64,000 nt of DNA, taken from NCBI RefSeq assembly GCF_050281185.1, contig NZ_JBNNWS010000014.1, positions 1-64,000 of the forward strand, in the 5' to 3' direction. The notes beneath the pieces are model-generated. The model worked only from the letters and a program-made list of their open reading frames with translations. It ran no database searches and was not told where the DNA came from. Positions 27,098 to 36,255 of the stretch are shown here, one piece after another. The position numbers were made by a program, and so were the translations under genes. The DNA comes from Heyndrickxia sp050281185 (GTDB taxonomy: Bacteria; Bacillota; Bacilli; Bacillales; Bacillaceae_C). Positions within the stretch are counted from its first letter, which is position 1. Each line of letters starts with the position of its first letter.

Positions 27098-28219
27098 ATG
27101 AACATTCCTTCACATCCAATATCATTGATGAACCGTGTATATCGGAACGTTTTTCCAAGTGTTCATCGTGAGTTAATGTACTGGAAAGATAAAGCTGCAT
27201 CTATTCCAAATGAAGAGTTACGTTGTCAAGCTTTAGCCAGTATTGAACATAAAACCTTTCATTGTGAAGGAGGTTCAATTCTTGCTCTTCTTGCATTAGA
27301 TCATAAGGATGAGGCAATTAAATTTATCGTAGCTTACCAAACGATTAGTGATTACCTTGATAATCTTTGTGACCGCAGTACATCTCTTGATCCGGATGAC
27401 TTCGCGGCTTTACATGAGTCCATGAAAGACTCACTAACTATCGATGCAAAACTAAAGAATTATTATCGGCTGCGAGAAGATCAAAATGACGGTGGCTATT
27501 TACAGCAACTTGTTTTAACTTGCCAAGAGGTTTTGTCAGGGATGTCTAAATATTGTCTTATTAAAGAGCAATTATTAGAGCTATGTCAATATTATTGTGA
27601 TCTGCAAATACATAAGCATGTTCGAGTGGAGGAAAGAGAAACTCGTTTACAGGCATGGTTTGAAAAATACAAACATTCTTTACCAATGATGGAATGGTAT
27701 GAATTTTCCGCATGTTCAGGATCTACATTAGGAATTTTTTGTCTTGTTTCCTATTGCCTTCGTGAGGATTTTAAAGCGGAGCATTCCCAGATTATTCGTG
27801 AGGGTTATTTTCCATACATACAAGGATTACATATACTTCTTGACTATTTTATTGATCAAGATGAAGACCGTAATGGTGGGGATTTAAACTTTTGTTTCTA
27901 TTACGATAATAATGATCAATTGTTAGAACGATTCATGTATTTTCTTACAGAAGCAGATAAACATACAGAAAAGCTGCCAGACCAAAAATTTCATAAATTA
28001 ATTAATCGCGGTCTATTAGCTGTATATCTATCGGATGACAAAGTTCATAAACAAAAGGATGTTCAAAGGATTTCTAAGAAAATGATTAAATACGGGGGAA
28101 AGATTAGCCATTTCTTTTATTGGAATGGAAGAGCCTATCGGAAAATTCAAAGCTTGATTCCTTCTGGAATAGTAAAGGCTTTTTTAAGAAATAAGAAGAG
28201 AAGTGCTGAATTAAACTAA
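27098..28219 (+). CDS. ytpB: tetraprenyl-beta-curcumene synthase YtpB
   Basis: A 373-aa DUF2600 protein. The B. subtilis homologue cyclises heptaprenyl diphosphate to tetraprenyl-beta-curcumene, the precursor of C35 sesquarterpenes. It lacks the usual terpene-synthase sequence pattern but has Asp-rich stretches that may bind Mg-diphosphate (TISDYLDNLCDRS and LLDYFIDQDEDRNGGD). It follows ytpA by 14 bp. Its substrate also supplies the menaquinone-7 side chain. Confidence 0.92.
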   Translation: MNIPSHPISLMNRVYRNVFPSVHRELMYWKDKAASIPNEELRCQALASIEHKTFHCEGGSILALLALDHKDEAIKFIVAYQTISDYLDNLCDRSTSLDPDDFAALHESMKDSLTIDAKLKNYYRLREDQNDGGYLQQLVLTCQEVLSGMSKYCLIKEQLLELCQYYCDLQIHKHVRVEERETRLQAWFEKYKHSLPMMEWYEFSACSGSTLGIFCLVSYCLREDFKAEHSQIIREGYFPYIQGLHILLDYFIDQDEDRNGGDLNFCFYYDNNDQLLERFMYFLTEADKHTEKLPDQKFHKLINRGLLAVYLSDDKVHKQKDVQRISKKMIKYGGKISHFFYWNGRAYRKIQSLIPSGIVKAFLRNKKRSAELN

Positions 28220-28264
28220 GATAAGAAAAGAAAAGCGGAAACTATGCTCTGGGTTTAGACTTGC

Positions 28265-28304
28265 TAGAAAAACGATAACCTAAAAATGGGGTTATCGTTT
28301 TTCT
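28265..28304. terminator. bidirectional terminator, ytpB/mnmM
   Basis: Perfect stem TAGAAAAACGATAACC/GGTTATCGTTTTTCTA; its right arm contains the stop codon of the converging gene. Confidence 0.88.
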
Positions 28305-28864
28305 ATAGCTATTATGAATGGTGGATTGTTTCTTTGGTTAATAAATTGGTATTTTAAGACATGTGCTTTTTTTTGATCAATGGATTCAACAAAGTTTATC
28401 ACTGCGTCACGTTCGATGGCACCTTCAGGATGACCATGATAGATGACCAGAACGATTATTCCTTCAGGTTTGATTATTTCAAGAAGCTGTTTAATAGCCA
28501 AAATAGTTGTATTCGCCTGTGTAACTATATGTTTGTTCCCTCCAGGTAAATAGCCTAAATTAAAAATGGCTCCGGAAATTTTTCCGTAATGTTTCATTGG
28601 GATGGAATTCATGATTGTTTCATGACCCTTATTAAAAAGAACAACATTTGTTGTTAAATTTTTTTCTTCTAAATACTTTTTCGCAGATAGAATGGCTTCA
28701 TTTTGTATATCAAATCCGTAAACTAAACCTTCCGAACCTACTAAGTGAGATAAAAATGCTGTATCATAACCATTTCCAACGGTTGCATCGATAACAATAT
28801 CATTAACATTTATAGCTTCTTTAAGCAGTGTGTGGGCAAAATCCAAAATTTTTAATAGCTTCAT
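28292..28864 (-). CDS. mnmM: tRNA methyltransferase MnmM (YtqB)
   Basis: A 190-aa class I SAM-dependent methyltransferase. Motif I is VIDATVGNGYDTAFL near residue 25; the catalytic region includes IFNLGYLPGG and VIYHGHPEG. B. subtilis YtqB has been identified as MnmM, which methylates 5-aminomethyluridine in tRNA to mnm5U, the last step done by MnmC in enterobacteria. A family A element lies just upstream (28906). Confidence 0.9.
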   Translation of the reverse strand: MKLLKILDFAHTLLKEAINVNDIVIDATVGNGYDTAFLSHLVGSEGLVYGFDIQNEAILSAKKYLEEKNLTTNVVLFNKGHETIMNSIPMKHYGKISGAIFNLGYLPGGNKHIVTQANTTILAIKQLLEIIKPEGIIVLVIYHGHPEGAIERDAVINFVESIDQKKAHVLKYQFINQRNNPPFIIAIEKR

Positions 28865-28905
28865 GTATATTTCTCCAAATTTTTATAAAAAAGTTTTTGA
28901 TAAAA

Positions 28906-29068
28906 GGCTCTTTTCTTAAACTTTGCTGCTTTTGAATTGAAAACTTTATACTCAGTATCAAAGCATTTTGAAAATAGTACTTTTTTATAAGAAAAGATGC
29001 CCTGAAACCAAATTATATTAGGTTATTATACATTATACGAAATAGCAAAATTCTTTGTGAAAACAACC
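28906..29068. mobile_element. family A element (A2 subtype)
   Basis: A 163-bp copy beginning GGCTCTTTTCTTAAACTTTG and ending TTCTTTGTGAAAACAACC. Flanks TGATAAAA and TAATTAAA match at 6 of 8. The interior has AAGAAAAGATGCCCTGAAA and TTATACATTATACGAAATAG, shared with the copies at 22130 and 57822. The rest of the gap 28865-29266 shows nothing else. Confidence 0.8.
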
Positions 29069-29266
29069 TAATTAAATGACTCGCCTAAAATTTTATCACT
29101 AACAAGATATGCAGTCTAGATTCCTTCGATTGCCAACATAGTAAAAGCTTTTATGAACAAAATAATAGATGAAGCCCGCAGCTTCAAAAATTCATTTAAA
29201 ACCAAATGCTTCGAAAAGTACGTTTGGTGTCTATTTCTTCTAATGCAAATGAAGGAGGGGACGGAG

Positions 29267-29542
29267 TTGGCTACAAGAAAATCGGTTGGAGAACATATCC
29301 AGCGTTGTGAAGAGGCGATTGAATATGCTAAGGAACAGTTTATTGAAGGTAGCAGGCAGGAACATTATTATGATAACGAATACCAAATTGCGCTGCAAGA
29401 GCTAGAAAGCTCATACAATGATTTAACTCAGCTAGCTAATAGTTCCAATTCACAGCAAAGAGAGCAGTTGCACCGAATGAGATTACAGCTGCAACAAGTT
29501 CAAAATCAAATGATTCTTTTAAATCATGATAGGCCAATGTAA
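29267..29542 (+). CDS. ytzC: YtzC, DUF2524 protein
   Basis: A 91-aa, largely helical protein with a C-terminal coiled-coil (SNSQQREQLHRMRLQLQQVQ) diagnostic of DUF2524/YtzC. TTG 29267 is chosen because GGAGG is 8-10 nt upstream and the product then begins MATRKSV as in B. subtilis YtzC; the frame extends further upstream without a site. Function unknown. Confidence 0.88.
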   Translation: MATRKSVGEHIQRCEEAIEYAKEQFIEGSRQEHYYDNEYQIALQELESSYNDLTQLANSSNSQQREQLHRMRLQLQQVQNQMILLNHDRPM

Positions 29543-29558
29543 TGATTGGAGGAAAATC

Positions 29559-29729
29559 ATGGATAAACGTTCAAAGAAAAACAATCCTGAGCAAAAAACG
29601 AAAAATGGGATAAATAATCAAGACATGGAAGCTGGGCAGGATTACGATCCTGTAAAAGAGTTGAAAAAGAAAAACGCTAAAAAGAGCCAGCCAATCCGCT
29701 CAAAACAACATATCGAACAACCTGACTAA
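29559..29729 (+). CDS. small lysine-rich hydrophilic protein
   Basis: A 56-aa protein beginning MDKRSKKNNPEQKTKNG, with no hydrophobic segment and a Lys/Gln-rich composition like small acid-soluble or disordered proteins. GGAGG lies 8 nt before the ATG. It starts 16 bp after ytzC and shares its terminator, so the two are probably one operon. Not recognised. Confidence 0.65.
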   Translation: MDKRSKKNNPEQKTKNGINNQDMEAGQDYDPVKELKKKNAKKSQPIRSKQHIEQPD

Positions 29730-29733
29730 AATG

Positions 29734-29784
29734 AGGGTGACTCAGGAAGCATAGTGTCGGATGCTTATGAGTCACCTTTTCTTT
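29734..29784 (+). terminator. terminator after the ytzC unit
   Basis: Stem GGTGACTCA/TGAGTCACC, with an inner AAGCAT/ATGCTT arm, followed by TTTTCTTTTT. Confidence 0.87.
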
Positions 29785-29896
29785 TTACTGAATATTAGGT
29801 GATTAATTTTCAAGTAAATTGCTACTTGCCGGGTGTCATAAAAAGGAATAGAATTGTGAGGGTAAATGTATTATGGGGAGGAAGGGAGCGGTTTTC

Positions 29897-31084
29897 ATGC
29901 CTAGATCCTTGTGGTTATTGGTGATTGGTATGATGGTGAATGTAACAGGCTCTTCTTTTTTATGGCCTTTAAACGCGATTTATATTCATGATCATTTGGG
30001 GAAATCTTTAACGGTTGCAGGTATTGTTTTAATGTTAAATTCAGCTGCAAGCGTGATTGGAAATTTAATAGGTGGAAGTTTATACGATAAAATCGGAGGT
30101 TATCGAACGATTTTACTTGGAATATGTATTACTATCTTTTCTTTAACCGGAATGGCTTTTTGGCACGGTTGGCCAACCTATCCGATTCTTTTAACAATTA
30201 TAGGATTTGGATCCGGTATCATAGTACCTGCCATGTTTGCGATGGCCGGTGCTGTTTGGAAAGAAGGAGGAAGGAAAGCTTTTAATGCAGTTTATATTGC
30301 TCAAAATTTTGGTGTTGCTGTAGGATCTGCTCTTGGAGGCTTAGTTGCTTCTTTTTCCTTTGATTACATTTTTCTTGCCAATTTAATTATGTTTATTCTC
30401 TTTTTCCTAATTGCCTTTTTTGGTTATAAAAAAATTAAAACGGACCCAGGAAATTATACAAGTGTCCTGCAAGAGAAAAAAGTGGTAAAAAGCAAATCTA
30501 AATTGGTCGCACTTATGATTTTATGTAGTGCTTATTTATTGTGTTGGGTAGGATATGTACAATGGCAATCAACCATTGCAACTTACACACAAGAAATAAA
30601 TATTTCATTAGGGCAGTACAGCATGCTATGGACCATTAATGGTGCGCTTATCGTTTTAGGTCAGCCTTTGGTGAATCCAGTTGTAAAATGGTTCGGGACT
30701 AATTTAAAAGGACCTATTATCACAGGAATTATTATTTTTATGATATCTTTTGGAATAGCTGGTTTTGCTAATGATTTTAAAGGTTTCTTAGCAGCGATGA
30801 TTATTTTAACCGTTGGAGAAATGTTTGTATGGCCAACTGTACCAACTATAGCTGATAATTTAGCACCAAAAGGAAAAGAAGGATTATTCCAAGGAATTGT
30901 CAATAGTACCGCCACCGGTGGAAGAATGATTGGTCCATTATTGGGTGGTATTCTTGTAGATTTATATAATATGTCAATATTATTTAATTCACTTCTTATT
31001 TTATTAGTCATTTCAATCATTCTTTCATTAATCTATGATCGACCATTAAAAACGAATGTTGAAAAACAAACGGTCTCAATGTGA
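29897..31084 (+). CDS. MFS transporter, YttB type
   Basis: A 395-aa major-facilitator permease with about 12 hydrophobic segments and the loop 2-3 motif GGSLYDKIGGYRT. Similar in place and length to B. subtilis YttB, a putative drug exporter; the substrate is not known. ATG 29897 with GGGAG 8 nt upstream is chosen over ATG 29873, whose upstream site is weaker. Single gene between the ytzC unit and the leuS leader. Confidence 0.82.
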   Translation: MPRSLWLLVIGMMVNVTGSSFLWPLNAIYIHDHLGKSLTVAGIVLMLNSAASVIGNLIGGSLYDKIGGYRTILLGICITIFSLTGMAFWHGWPTYPILLTIIGFGSGIIVPAMFAMAGAVWKEGGRKAFNAVYIAQNFGVAVGSALGGLVASFSFDYIFLANLIMFILFFLIAFFGYKKIKTDPGNYTSVLQEKKVVKSKSKLVALMILCSAYLLCWVGYVQWQSTIATYTQEINISLGQYSMLWTINGALIVLGQPLVNPVVKWFGTNLKGPIITGIIIFMISFGIAGFANDFKGFLAAMIILTVGEMFVWPTVPTIADNLAPKGKEGLFQGIVNSTATGGRMIGPLLGGILVDLYNMSILFNSLLILLVISIILSLIYDRPLKTNVEKQTVSM

Positions 31085-31120
31085 GGAAGACACAATTCTC
31101 GATGAAATGATAATTTATGC

Positions 31121-31149
31121 TTGAAACTGTGAATAAAATTAGATAAAAT
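31121..31149 (+). promoter_or_regulatory. SigA-type promoter of the leuS leader
   Basis: TTGAAA, 17 bp, TAAAAT, about 25 bp before the T-box leader begins. Confidence 0.7.
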
Positions 31150-31174
31150 TGTTAATACAATTATCAAATAGGTT

Positions 31175-31420
31175 TGACGTTGATAAGGAATAGTAATGGT
31201 GCCCCCTTGTATAGAGATTTGGCGGTTGGTGCAAGCCAAACAGGAACATCATGAACTCGCCTTTGAGTTGCAAATGTGAACATCCAATATTGGGTTAAAG
31301 TAATATTTGCCGTTTTCCGCGTTAAGGATGAATGAAGTGAGTGGTGTTTACACTAATTTGGGTGGTACCGCGGGAGTTATAAATCAACCTCTCGTCCCTT
31401 TAGGGATGAGGGGTTTTTTG
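31175..31420 (+). ncRNA. T-box leader of leuS
   Basis: Stem I carries the AGTAATGG (AG-bulge) region and a likely specifier loop GAACTC with Leu codon CTC at 31256-31258. The T-box sequence GGGTGGTACCGCGG is at 31360-31373. A terminator CCTCTCGTCCC/GGGATGAGGGG with T7 follows (31388-31419). By family knowledge, uncharged tRNA-Leu stabilises the antiterminator and turns on leuS. Confidence 0.95.
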
Positions 31421-31447
31421 TATTGTGATTAAAAGGAGGTAATATTC

Positions 31448-33862
31448 ATGAGCTTTAACCATCATGAAATTGAAGAAAAATGGCAAAAGTATTGGGAAGA
31501 GAATAAAACATTTCAAACAAAAGAGGATGAGAACAAACCAAATTTTTACGCATTAGATATGTTTCCTTATCCATCAGGAGCAGGACTTCATGTTGGTCAT
31601 CCAGAAGGCATGACAGCAACTGATATTATTTCAAGAATGAAGCGGATGCAAGGATTTAATGTGCTTCATCCAATGGGATGGGATGCTTTCGGTTTACCTG
31701 CTGAGCAGTATGCAATTGATACAGGAAATGATGTAAGAGAGTTTACTAAGCATAATATTGATACATTCACTCGTCAAATCAAATCACTTGGCTTTTCATA
31801 TGACTGGGATCGTGAAGTTAATACTACTGATCCTGATTATTATAAGTGGACACAGTGGATTTTTCTTAAGCTTTATGAAAAAGGACTCGCTTATGTTGAT
31901 GAAGTGCCAGTTAACTGGTGCCCTGCACTTGGTACGGTGCTTGCCAACGAAGAAGTTATTGATGGGAAAAGTGAACGTGGCGGTCATCCAGTTGAACGCC
32001 GTCCAATGAAACAATGGATACTAAAAATAACTGCTTATGCTGATCGTTTGCTAGATGATCTAGATGAACTTGATTGGCCAGAGAACCTAAAAGATATGCA
32101 GCGAAATTGGATCGGTCGTTCAGAAGGTGCAGAGGTTACTTTTAACATTGAAGGAACCGATGAAACCTTTACAGTTTTTACGACTCGTCCAGATACATTG
32201 TTTGGTGCAACATATGCTGTTCTAGCCCCAGAGCATCCACTTGTTGATGTTATTTCTACTGAAGAACAGAAGCAAGCGATTACTGACTACTTAGAGCAAA
32301 TTAAAACAAAAAGTGATCTTGAAAGAACGGATCTTGCAAAGGATAAAACAGGAGTATTTACAGGGGCATATGCGATTAACCCAGTTAATGGTGAAAAAAT
32401 GCCAATTTGGATTGCCGATTATGTGCTTATGAGCTACGGCACTGGAGCGATTATGGCAGTACCAGCACATGATGAACGCGATTATGAATTTGCGAAAAAA
32501 TTTGCACTTGAAATTAAAGCAGTAGTTGCTGGTGGAGATATTGAGAAAGAAGCATATACTGGTGATGGCGACCATATTAATTCTGATTTCCTTAACGGTC
32601 TTAATAAAGTAGATGCAATTGAAAAGATGATTAATTGGCTTGAAGGGAAAAAGGTTGGTACGAAAAAAGTGACCTACCGTCTTCGTGATTGGCTATTTAG
32701 TCGTCAACGTTATTGGGGAGAACCGATCCCAATTATCCATTGGGAAGACGGTACAATGACAACTGTACCTGAAGATCAGCTCCCACTAACCCTTCCTGTA
32801 TCAAAGGAAATTAAACCATCAGGTACTGGTGAATCACCACTTGCTAATATTACTGACTGGCTAAATGTGGAGGATCCTGTTACAGGTAAAAAAGGTAGAC
32901 GTGAAACGAACACGATGCCACAATGGGCTGGAAGCAGCTGGTACTTCTTGCGTTATATAGATCCTAAAAATGATAAGGCGATTGCTGATTACGATAAATT
33001 GAAAAAATGGCTTCCGGTTGACATCTATATCGGCGGTCAAGAGCATGCTGTACTTCATCTACTTTATGCAAGATTCTGGCATAAATTTTTATATGATATT
33101 GGTGTTGTCCCAACAAAAGAACCATTCCAAAAGCTATATAATCAAGGGATGATTCTTGGTGAAAATAACGAAAAAATGAGTAAATCAAAGGGGAATGTTG
33201 TTAACCCTGATAAAATTATCGATAGTCATGGTGCCGACACCCTTCGTCTTTATGAAATGTTTATGGGACCCCTAGATGCATCTATCGCTTGGTCAACAAA
33301 CGGTCTAGATGGTGCAAGAAGATTCCTTGATCGAGTTTGGCGCTTGTTAATTGAGGAAGATGGACAAATATCAAGTAAAGTCCAAGATGGGAATAGTGAA
33401 ATTCTGGAAAAGGTTTATCATCAAACAGTCAAAAAAGTAACAGAGGACTATAAAAATCTAGGCTTCAATACAGCTATTTCACAAATGATGGTGTTCATTA
33501 ACGAAGCATATAAAGCAGATGTGCTGCCAAAAGAGTATATTGAAGGCTTTGTTAAACTACTTTCACCTATTTGCCCTCATATTGCTGAAGAGCTTTGGAG
33601 CATGCTCGGGCATCAAGGAACAATTACTTACCAAGCATGGCCAACGTTTGACGAAGCAAAATTGGTAGATGCAGAAGTAGAAATAGTGATTCAATTGAAC
33701 GGAAAGGTTAAGTCTAAATTGATGATTCCGAGTGATATTTCTCGAGAACAGCTTGAAACCCTTGTAATGGATAATGAACAAGTAAAAGAATTACTTGCAG
33801 GAAAAACAGTACGTAAGGTAATTGCTGTCCCAGGAAAGCTAGTAAATATTGTTGTGGGATAA
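31448..33862 (+). CDS. leuS: leucyl-tRNA synthetase LeuS
   Basis: Class I aminoacyl-tRNA synthetase charging tRNA-Leu; 804 aa, the B. subtilis length. HIGH-type motif GLHVGHPEG near residue 44, CP1 editing domain with FTTRPDTLFGAT and the conserved Asp in AVPAHDERD, and KMSKS in EKMSKSKGNVVN. AAAAGGAGG precedes the ATG. Controlled by the T-box leader. Confidence 0.98.
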   Translation: MSFNHHEIEEKWQKYWEENKTFQTKEDENKPNFYALDMFPYPSGAGLHVGHPEGMTATDIISRMKRMQGFNVLHPMGWDAFGLPAEQYAIDTGNDVREFTKHNIDTFTRQIKSLGFSYDWDREVNTTDPDYYKWTQWIFLKLYEKGLAYVDEVPVNWCPALGTVLANEEVIDGKSERGGHPVERRPMKQWILKITAYADRLLDDLDELDWPENLKDMQRNWIGRSEGAEVTFNIEGTDETFTVFTTRPDTLFGATYAVLAPEHPLVDVISTEEQKQAITDYLEQIKTKSDLERTDLAKDKTGVFTGAYAINPVNGEKMPIWIADYVLMSYGTGAIMAVPAHDERDYEFAKKFALEIKAVVAGGDIEKEAYTGDGDHINSDFLNGLNKVDAIEKMINWLEGKKVGTKKVTYRLRDWLFSRQRYWGEPIPIIHWEDGTMTTVPEDQLPLTLPVSKEIKPSGTGESPLANITDWLNVEDPVTGKKGRRETNTMPQWAGSSWYFLRYIDPKNDKAIADYDKLKKWLPVDIYIGGQEHAVLHLLYARFWHKFLYDIGVVPTKEPFQKLYNQGMILGENNEKMSKSKGNVVNPDKIIDSHGADTLRLYEMFMGPLDASIAWSTNGLDGARRFLDRVWRLLIEEDGQISSKVQDGNSEILEKVYHQTVKKVTEDYKNLGFNTAISQMMVFINEAYKADVLPKEYIEGFVKLLSPICPHIAEELWSMLGHQGTITYQAWPTFDEAKLVDAEVEIVIQLNGKVKSKLMIPSDISREQLETLVMDNEQVKELLAGKTVRKVIAVPGKLVNIVVG

Positions 33863-33874
33863 TAAAATGTTATA

Positions 33875-33920
33875 AAAGCAAGATCGGTAGTGTAAAATAT
33901 TCGCTACCGATCTTGTTTTT
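33875..33920 (+). terminator. terminator after leuS
   Basis: Perfect 12-bp stem CAAGATCGGTAG/CTACCGATCTTG followed by TTTTT. Confidence 0.92.
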
Positions 33921-34010
33921 ACATTTCAAAAATTATTTGTATACTTAACGTATCGTATATTGGGTAAGTAATTTATTTGATATAGACCGCAAACTTCATA
34001 AGCCTCCATG

Positions 34011-34040
34011 TCGATTCTTTCCTTAACTTTTTGGTATAAT
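34011..34040 (+). promoter_or_regulatory. probable promoter of ytwF
   Basis: Extended -10 TGGTATAAT (34032-34040) with a poor -35 TCGATT 18 bp upstream. Confidence 0.5.
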
Positions 34041-34073
34041 AACATAAGAATGTATGTGAAAGGATGAAGTTGA

Positions 34074-34388
34074 ATGGCTGAATATCAAAGTATTACACCT
34101 GATGAATTAAAAGAAAAGCTTGATCGCGGTGAAAAGTTGAATTTAATTGATGTACGTGAGGATGAAGAAGTAGCAGAAGGAATGATTCCGCAGGCAAAAC
34201 ATATTCCAATGGGTGAAATTCCTGATTCACTTGATCAATTAGATAAAAATAAAGAATATATCATGATTTGCCGCTCAGGTGGCCGCAGTGGCAGAGTATG
34301 CGAATACCTCCATGACAACGGCTATAAAGTCGTTAATATGGAAGGCGGCATGCTAAATTGGACAGGTGAAACTAAACCGAAGCTATAA
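34074..34388 (+). CDS. ytwF: rhodanese-like protein YtwF
   Basis: A 104-aa single-domain rhodanese with active-site Cys in the loop CRSGGRS and the CH2A-like DVREDEEVAEGMIPQAKHIP. It probably moves sulfane sulfur; partner unknown. Single gene with its own promoter and terminator. Same place downstream of leuS as in other Bacillus. Confidence 0.9.
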   Translation: MAEYQSITPDELKEKLDRGEKLNLIDVREDEEVAEGMIPQAKHIPMGEIPDSLDQLDKNKEYIMICRSGGRSGRVCEYLHDNGYKVVNMEGGMLNWTGETKPKL

Positions 34389-34392
34389 GAAA

Positions 34393-34430
34393 CTAAACCA
34401 GCTGATTAATAGTATTCAGCTGGTTTTTCT
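34393..34430 (+). terminator. terminator after ytwF
   Basis: Perfect stem AAACCAGCTGA/TCAGCTGGTTT and a T run. Confidence 0.9.
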
Positions 34431-34434
34431 TTTA

Positions 34435-34662
34435 GGCTGTTTTCGTAAAGGTTGTTACTTTTTTAGTGATATTTTATTAACAATCTGAGTTGATTGTAGC
34501 GGAGGACACTTGACTCCTGCGGGAAAAAGAGGGAAGTGGGAGACCCCACAGGCGGTAACGCCGAGGAGGCTCCCATCCCTCCCCGCGGAAAGCAAGTGTC
34601 TGGAGCGGAAATCAACGGACTAAGTTTATAGTCTAAAAACAACAATTTATACGAAAAGAGCC
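34435..34662. mobile_element. family A element carrying a nested GC-rich repeat
   Basis: Outer ends GGCTGTTTTCGTAAAGGTTG and ACAATTTATACGAAAAGAGCC are family A inverted ends. Flanks TTCTTTTA and TTCTATTT match at 6 of 8. The middle (34489-34616) is a different, GC-rich repeat, making the element 228 bp instead of about 165. Confidence 0.8.
34489..34616. repeat. GC-rich palindromic repeat, family E
   Basis: A 128-bp unit with imperfect inverted ends (GTTGATTGTAGCGGAGGACA and the complement of GTGTCTGGAGCGGAAATCAAC). The core has CTCCTGCGGGAA, ACCCCACAGGCGGTAACGCC and GAGGAGGCTCCC. GC content is far above the surroundings. Closely similar units are scattered in many Bacillus and Geobacillus genomes; function unknown. 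Confidence 0.8.
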
Positions 34663-34747
34663 TTCTATTTTAAAAAAATGATTGAATGTTTCGAAAATGA
34701 AATTATTGTCCAAAATAATAATAATAGATAGGAGAGGAAGAGAAAAT

Positions 34748-34930
34748 ATGATTCAAGTGAAATTATTCGATTATGAACATGAAAAGGATTTAGAGGAAGA
34801 TGTCAATCATTTTTTAAGTAAAATAGAAGAAAATACGCTAGTAGATATTAAATATCATGTCGCTGTTGCATCTGAGGAAGATGATGAACAAATTTATTGT
34901 TTTAGCGCAATGGTGATGTATCGGAAATAA
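34748..34930 (+). CDS. cse60: sporulation protein Cse60 family
   Basis: A 60-aa protein beginning MIQVKLFDYEHEKDLEEDVN and ending QIYCFSAMVMYRK, the pattern of Cse60, a SigE-dependent protein of B. subtilis. ATG 34748 follows AGGAGAGGAAGAG; the frame is open upstream to 34682 without a ribosome site. I cannot see a clear SigE promoter. Confidence 0.82.
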   Translation: MIQVKLFDYEHEKDLEEDVNHFLSKIEENTLVDIKYHVAVASEEDDEQIYCFSAMVMYRK

Positions 34931-34947
34931 CAAAGCTAGCGGAGCCC

Positions 34948-36219
34948 TTAAAAAGGCTCCGCTGAGTTAGAAGCAGCATTTACTCCCGCAAGTCTGCCTG
35001 TAACCAATGCAGAAGTAATATTATATCCGCCTGTGTATCCGTAAATATCTAGAACTTCCCCGCAGAAATATAAACCTTGAACAAACTTCGAGGCCATCGT
35101 TTTCGGTTCTATTTCCTTTACGGAAACTCCACCGCCAGTTACAAAAGCCTTCTCTAATGGTAACGTACCATTCACATGAAACTGAAAATGTTTACAAGAT
35201 TTTACGAAGTTTCTTATTTGTTCTGTAGATAAATAGGATCCTTGCGTATTAGGATCAATTTGATTTTTTTCCAATAAGAACAATAAATATCTTTCAGATA
35301 AAAACCCTTTTAATGAATTTTTAATTGCTTTTTTAGGTTCATCTTTTATTATTTTTACAACCTTTTGAAATATCTCTTCTTCATTCATCTCAGGAAGGGC
35401 GTCTATATTCATCGTTACCTCTTTTAAATTCCACTTTTTCATCGCCTTGACGACAAATTGACTACATCTAAGCACAGCGGGACCGGAAATTCCAAAGTGG
35501 GTAAAGATCATATCCATTTGGTGAGTAATGATCGGTTTTCCTTTTGGATTTAAAACACTAACGGCAACATCTCTTAATGACAAGCCTTGTAATGTTTTTT
35601 CCTTAATGAAAGGCTCATTAGAAGTTACCGGTACTTCGGTAGGGAAGAGTTCAGAAATAGTGTGTCCGGCTTTTTCTGCCCAAGGATATCCATCCCCTGT
35701 TGAGCCTGTATGCGGGACAGATTTTCCTCCTACAGCGATAACAACAGAGTTAGTAGAGATGTTTTCATCATTCATCAGTTCAACACTCTGGACAAATCCA
35801 TCTTTATAGTGAATATCCTTAACACTTGTATTTATACGAATCTCTACATTTAATTCTGATAGTCGCTTTAATAATGCATCTACTACTGATTGAGCTCGAT
35901 TAGAAACAGGAAACATTCTCCCATGGTCTTCCTCTTTAAGTTCTATCCCTAAGTTTTCAAAAAAGTGAATAATATCTTCGTTATTAAATATTGAAAAAGC
36001 ACTATATAGAAAACGTCCATTGCCGGGAATGTGCTTGACAATTTCTTCGATTGGCAGGCGATTCGTTACATTACAGCGTCCACCACCTGAAATGGCTAGC
36101 TTTCTTCCCAATTTATTTCCCTTATCAAGCAATAAAACGTTGGCACCTGTTTCGCCAGCTGCAATAGAGGCCATAAGTCCAGAAGGTCCTCCGCCGATTA
36201 CGATTACATCATATTTCAT
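34948..36219 (-). CDS. ytfP: HI0933-family flavoprotein YtfP
   Basis: A 423-aa FAD-dependent oxidoreductase-like protein: N-terminal Rossmann GGGPSGLMASIAAGE, then GRKLAISGGGRCNVTN, and a C-terminal FAD block GEVLDIYGYTGGYNI. The BaiN/HI0933 family has uncertain substrates. A GC-rich stem (AGCGGAGCC/GGCTCCGCT, 34938-34963) overlaps its 3' end but lacks a clear T tail. Converges with cse60. Confidence 0.9.
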   Translation of the reverse strand: MKYDVIVIGGGPSGLMASIAAGETGANVLLLDKGNKLGRKLAISGGGRCNVTNRLPIEEIVKHIPGNGRFLYSAFSIFNNEDIIHFFENLGIELKEEDHGRMFPVSNRAQSVVDALLKRLSELNVEIRINTSVKDIHYKDGFVQSVELMNDENISTNSVVIAVGGKSVPHTGSTGDGYPWAEKAGHTISELFPTEVPVTSNEPFIKEKTLQGLSLRDVAVSVLNPKGKPIITHQMDMIFTHFGISGPAVLRCSQFVVKAMKKWNLKEVTMNIDALPEMNEEEIFQKVVKIIKDEPKKAIKNSLKGFLSERYLLFLLEKNQIDPNTQGSYLSTEQIRNFVKSCKHFQFHVNGTLPLEKAFVTGGGVSVKEIEPKTMASKFVQGLYFCGEVLDIYGYTGGYNITSALVTGRLAGVNAASNSAEPF

Positions 36220-36255
36220 TTTTTACACCTTTTTCTTTCATCATTCTGTAATAAA

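Noticed and set aside
34463..34645. 60-aa minus-strand open frame
   Set aside because: Lies across the GC-rich repeat and family A ends; no ribosome site.
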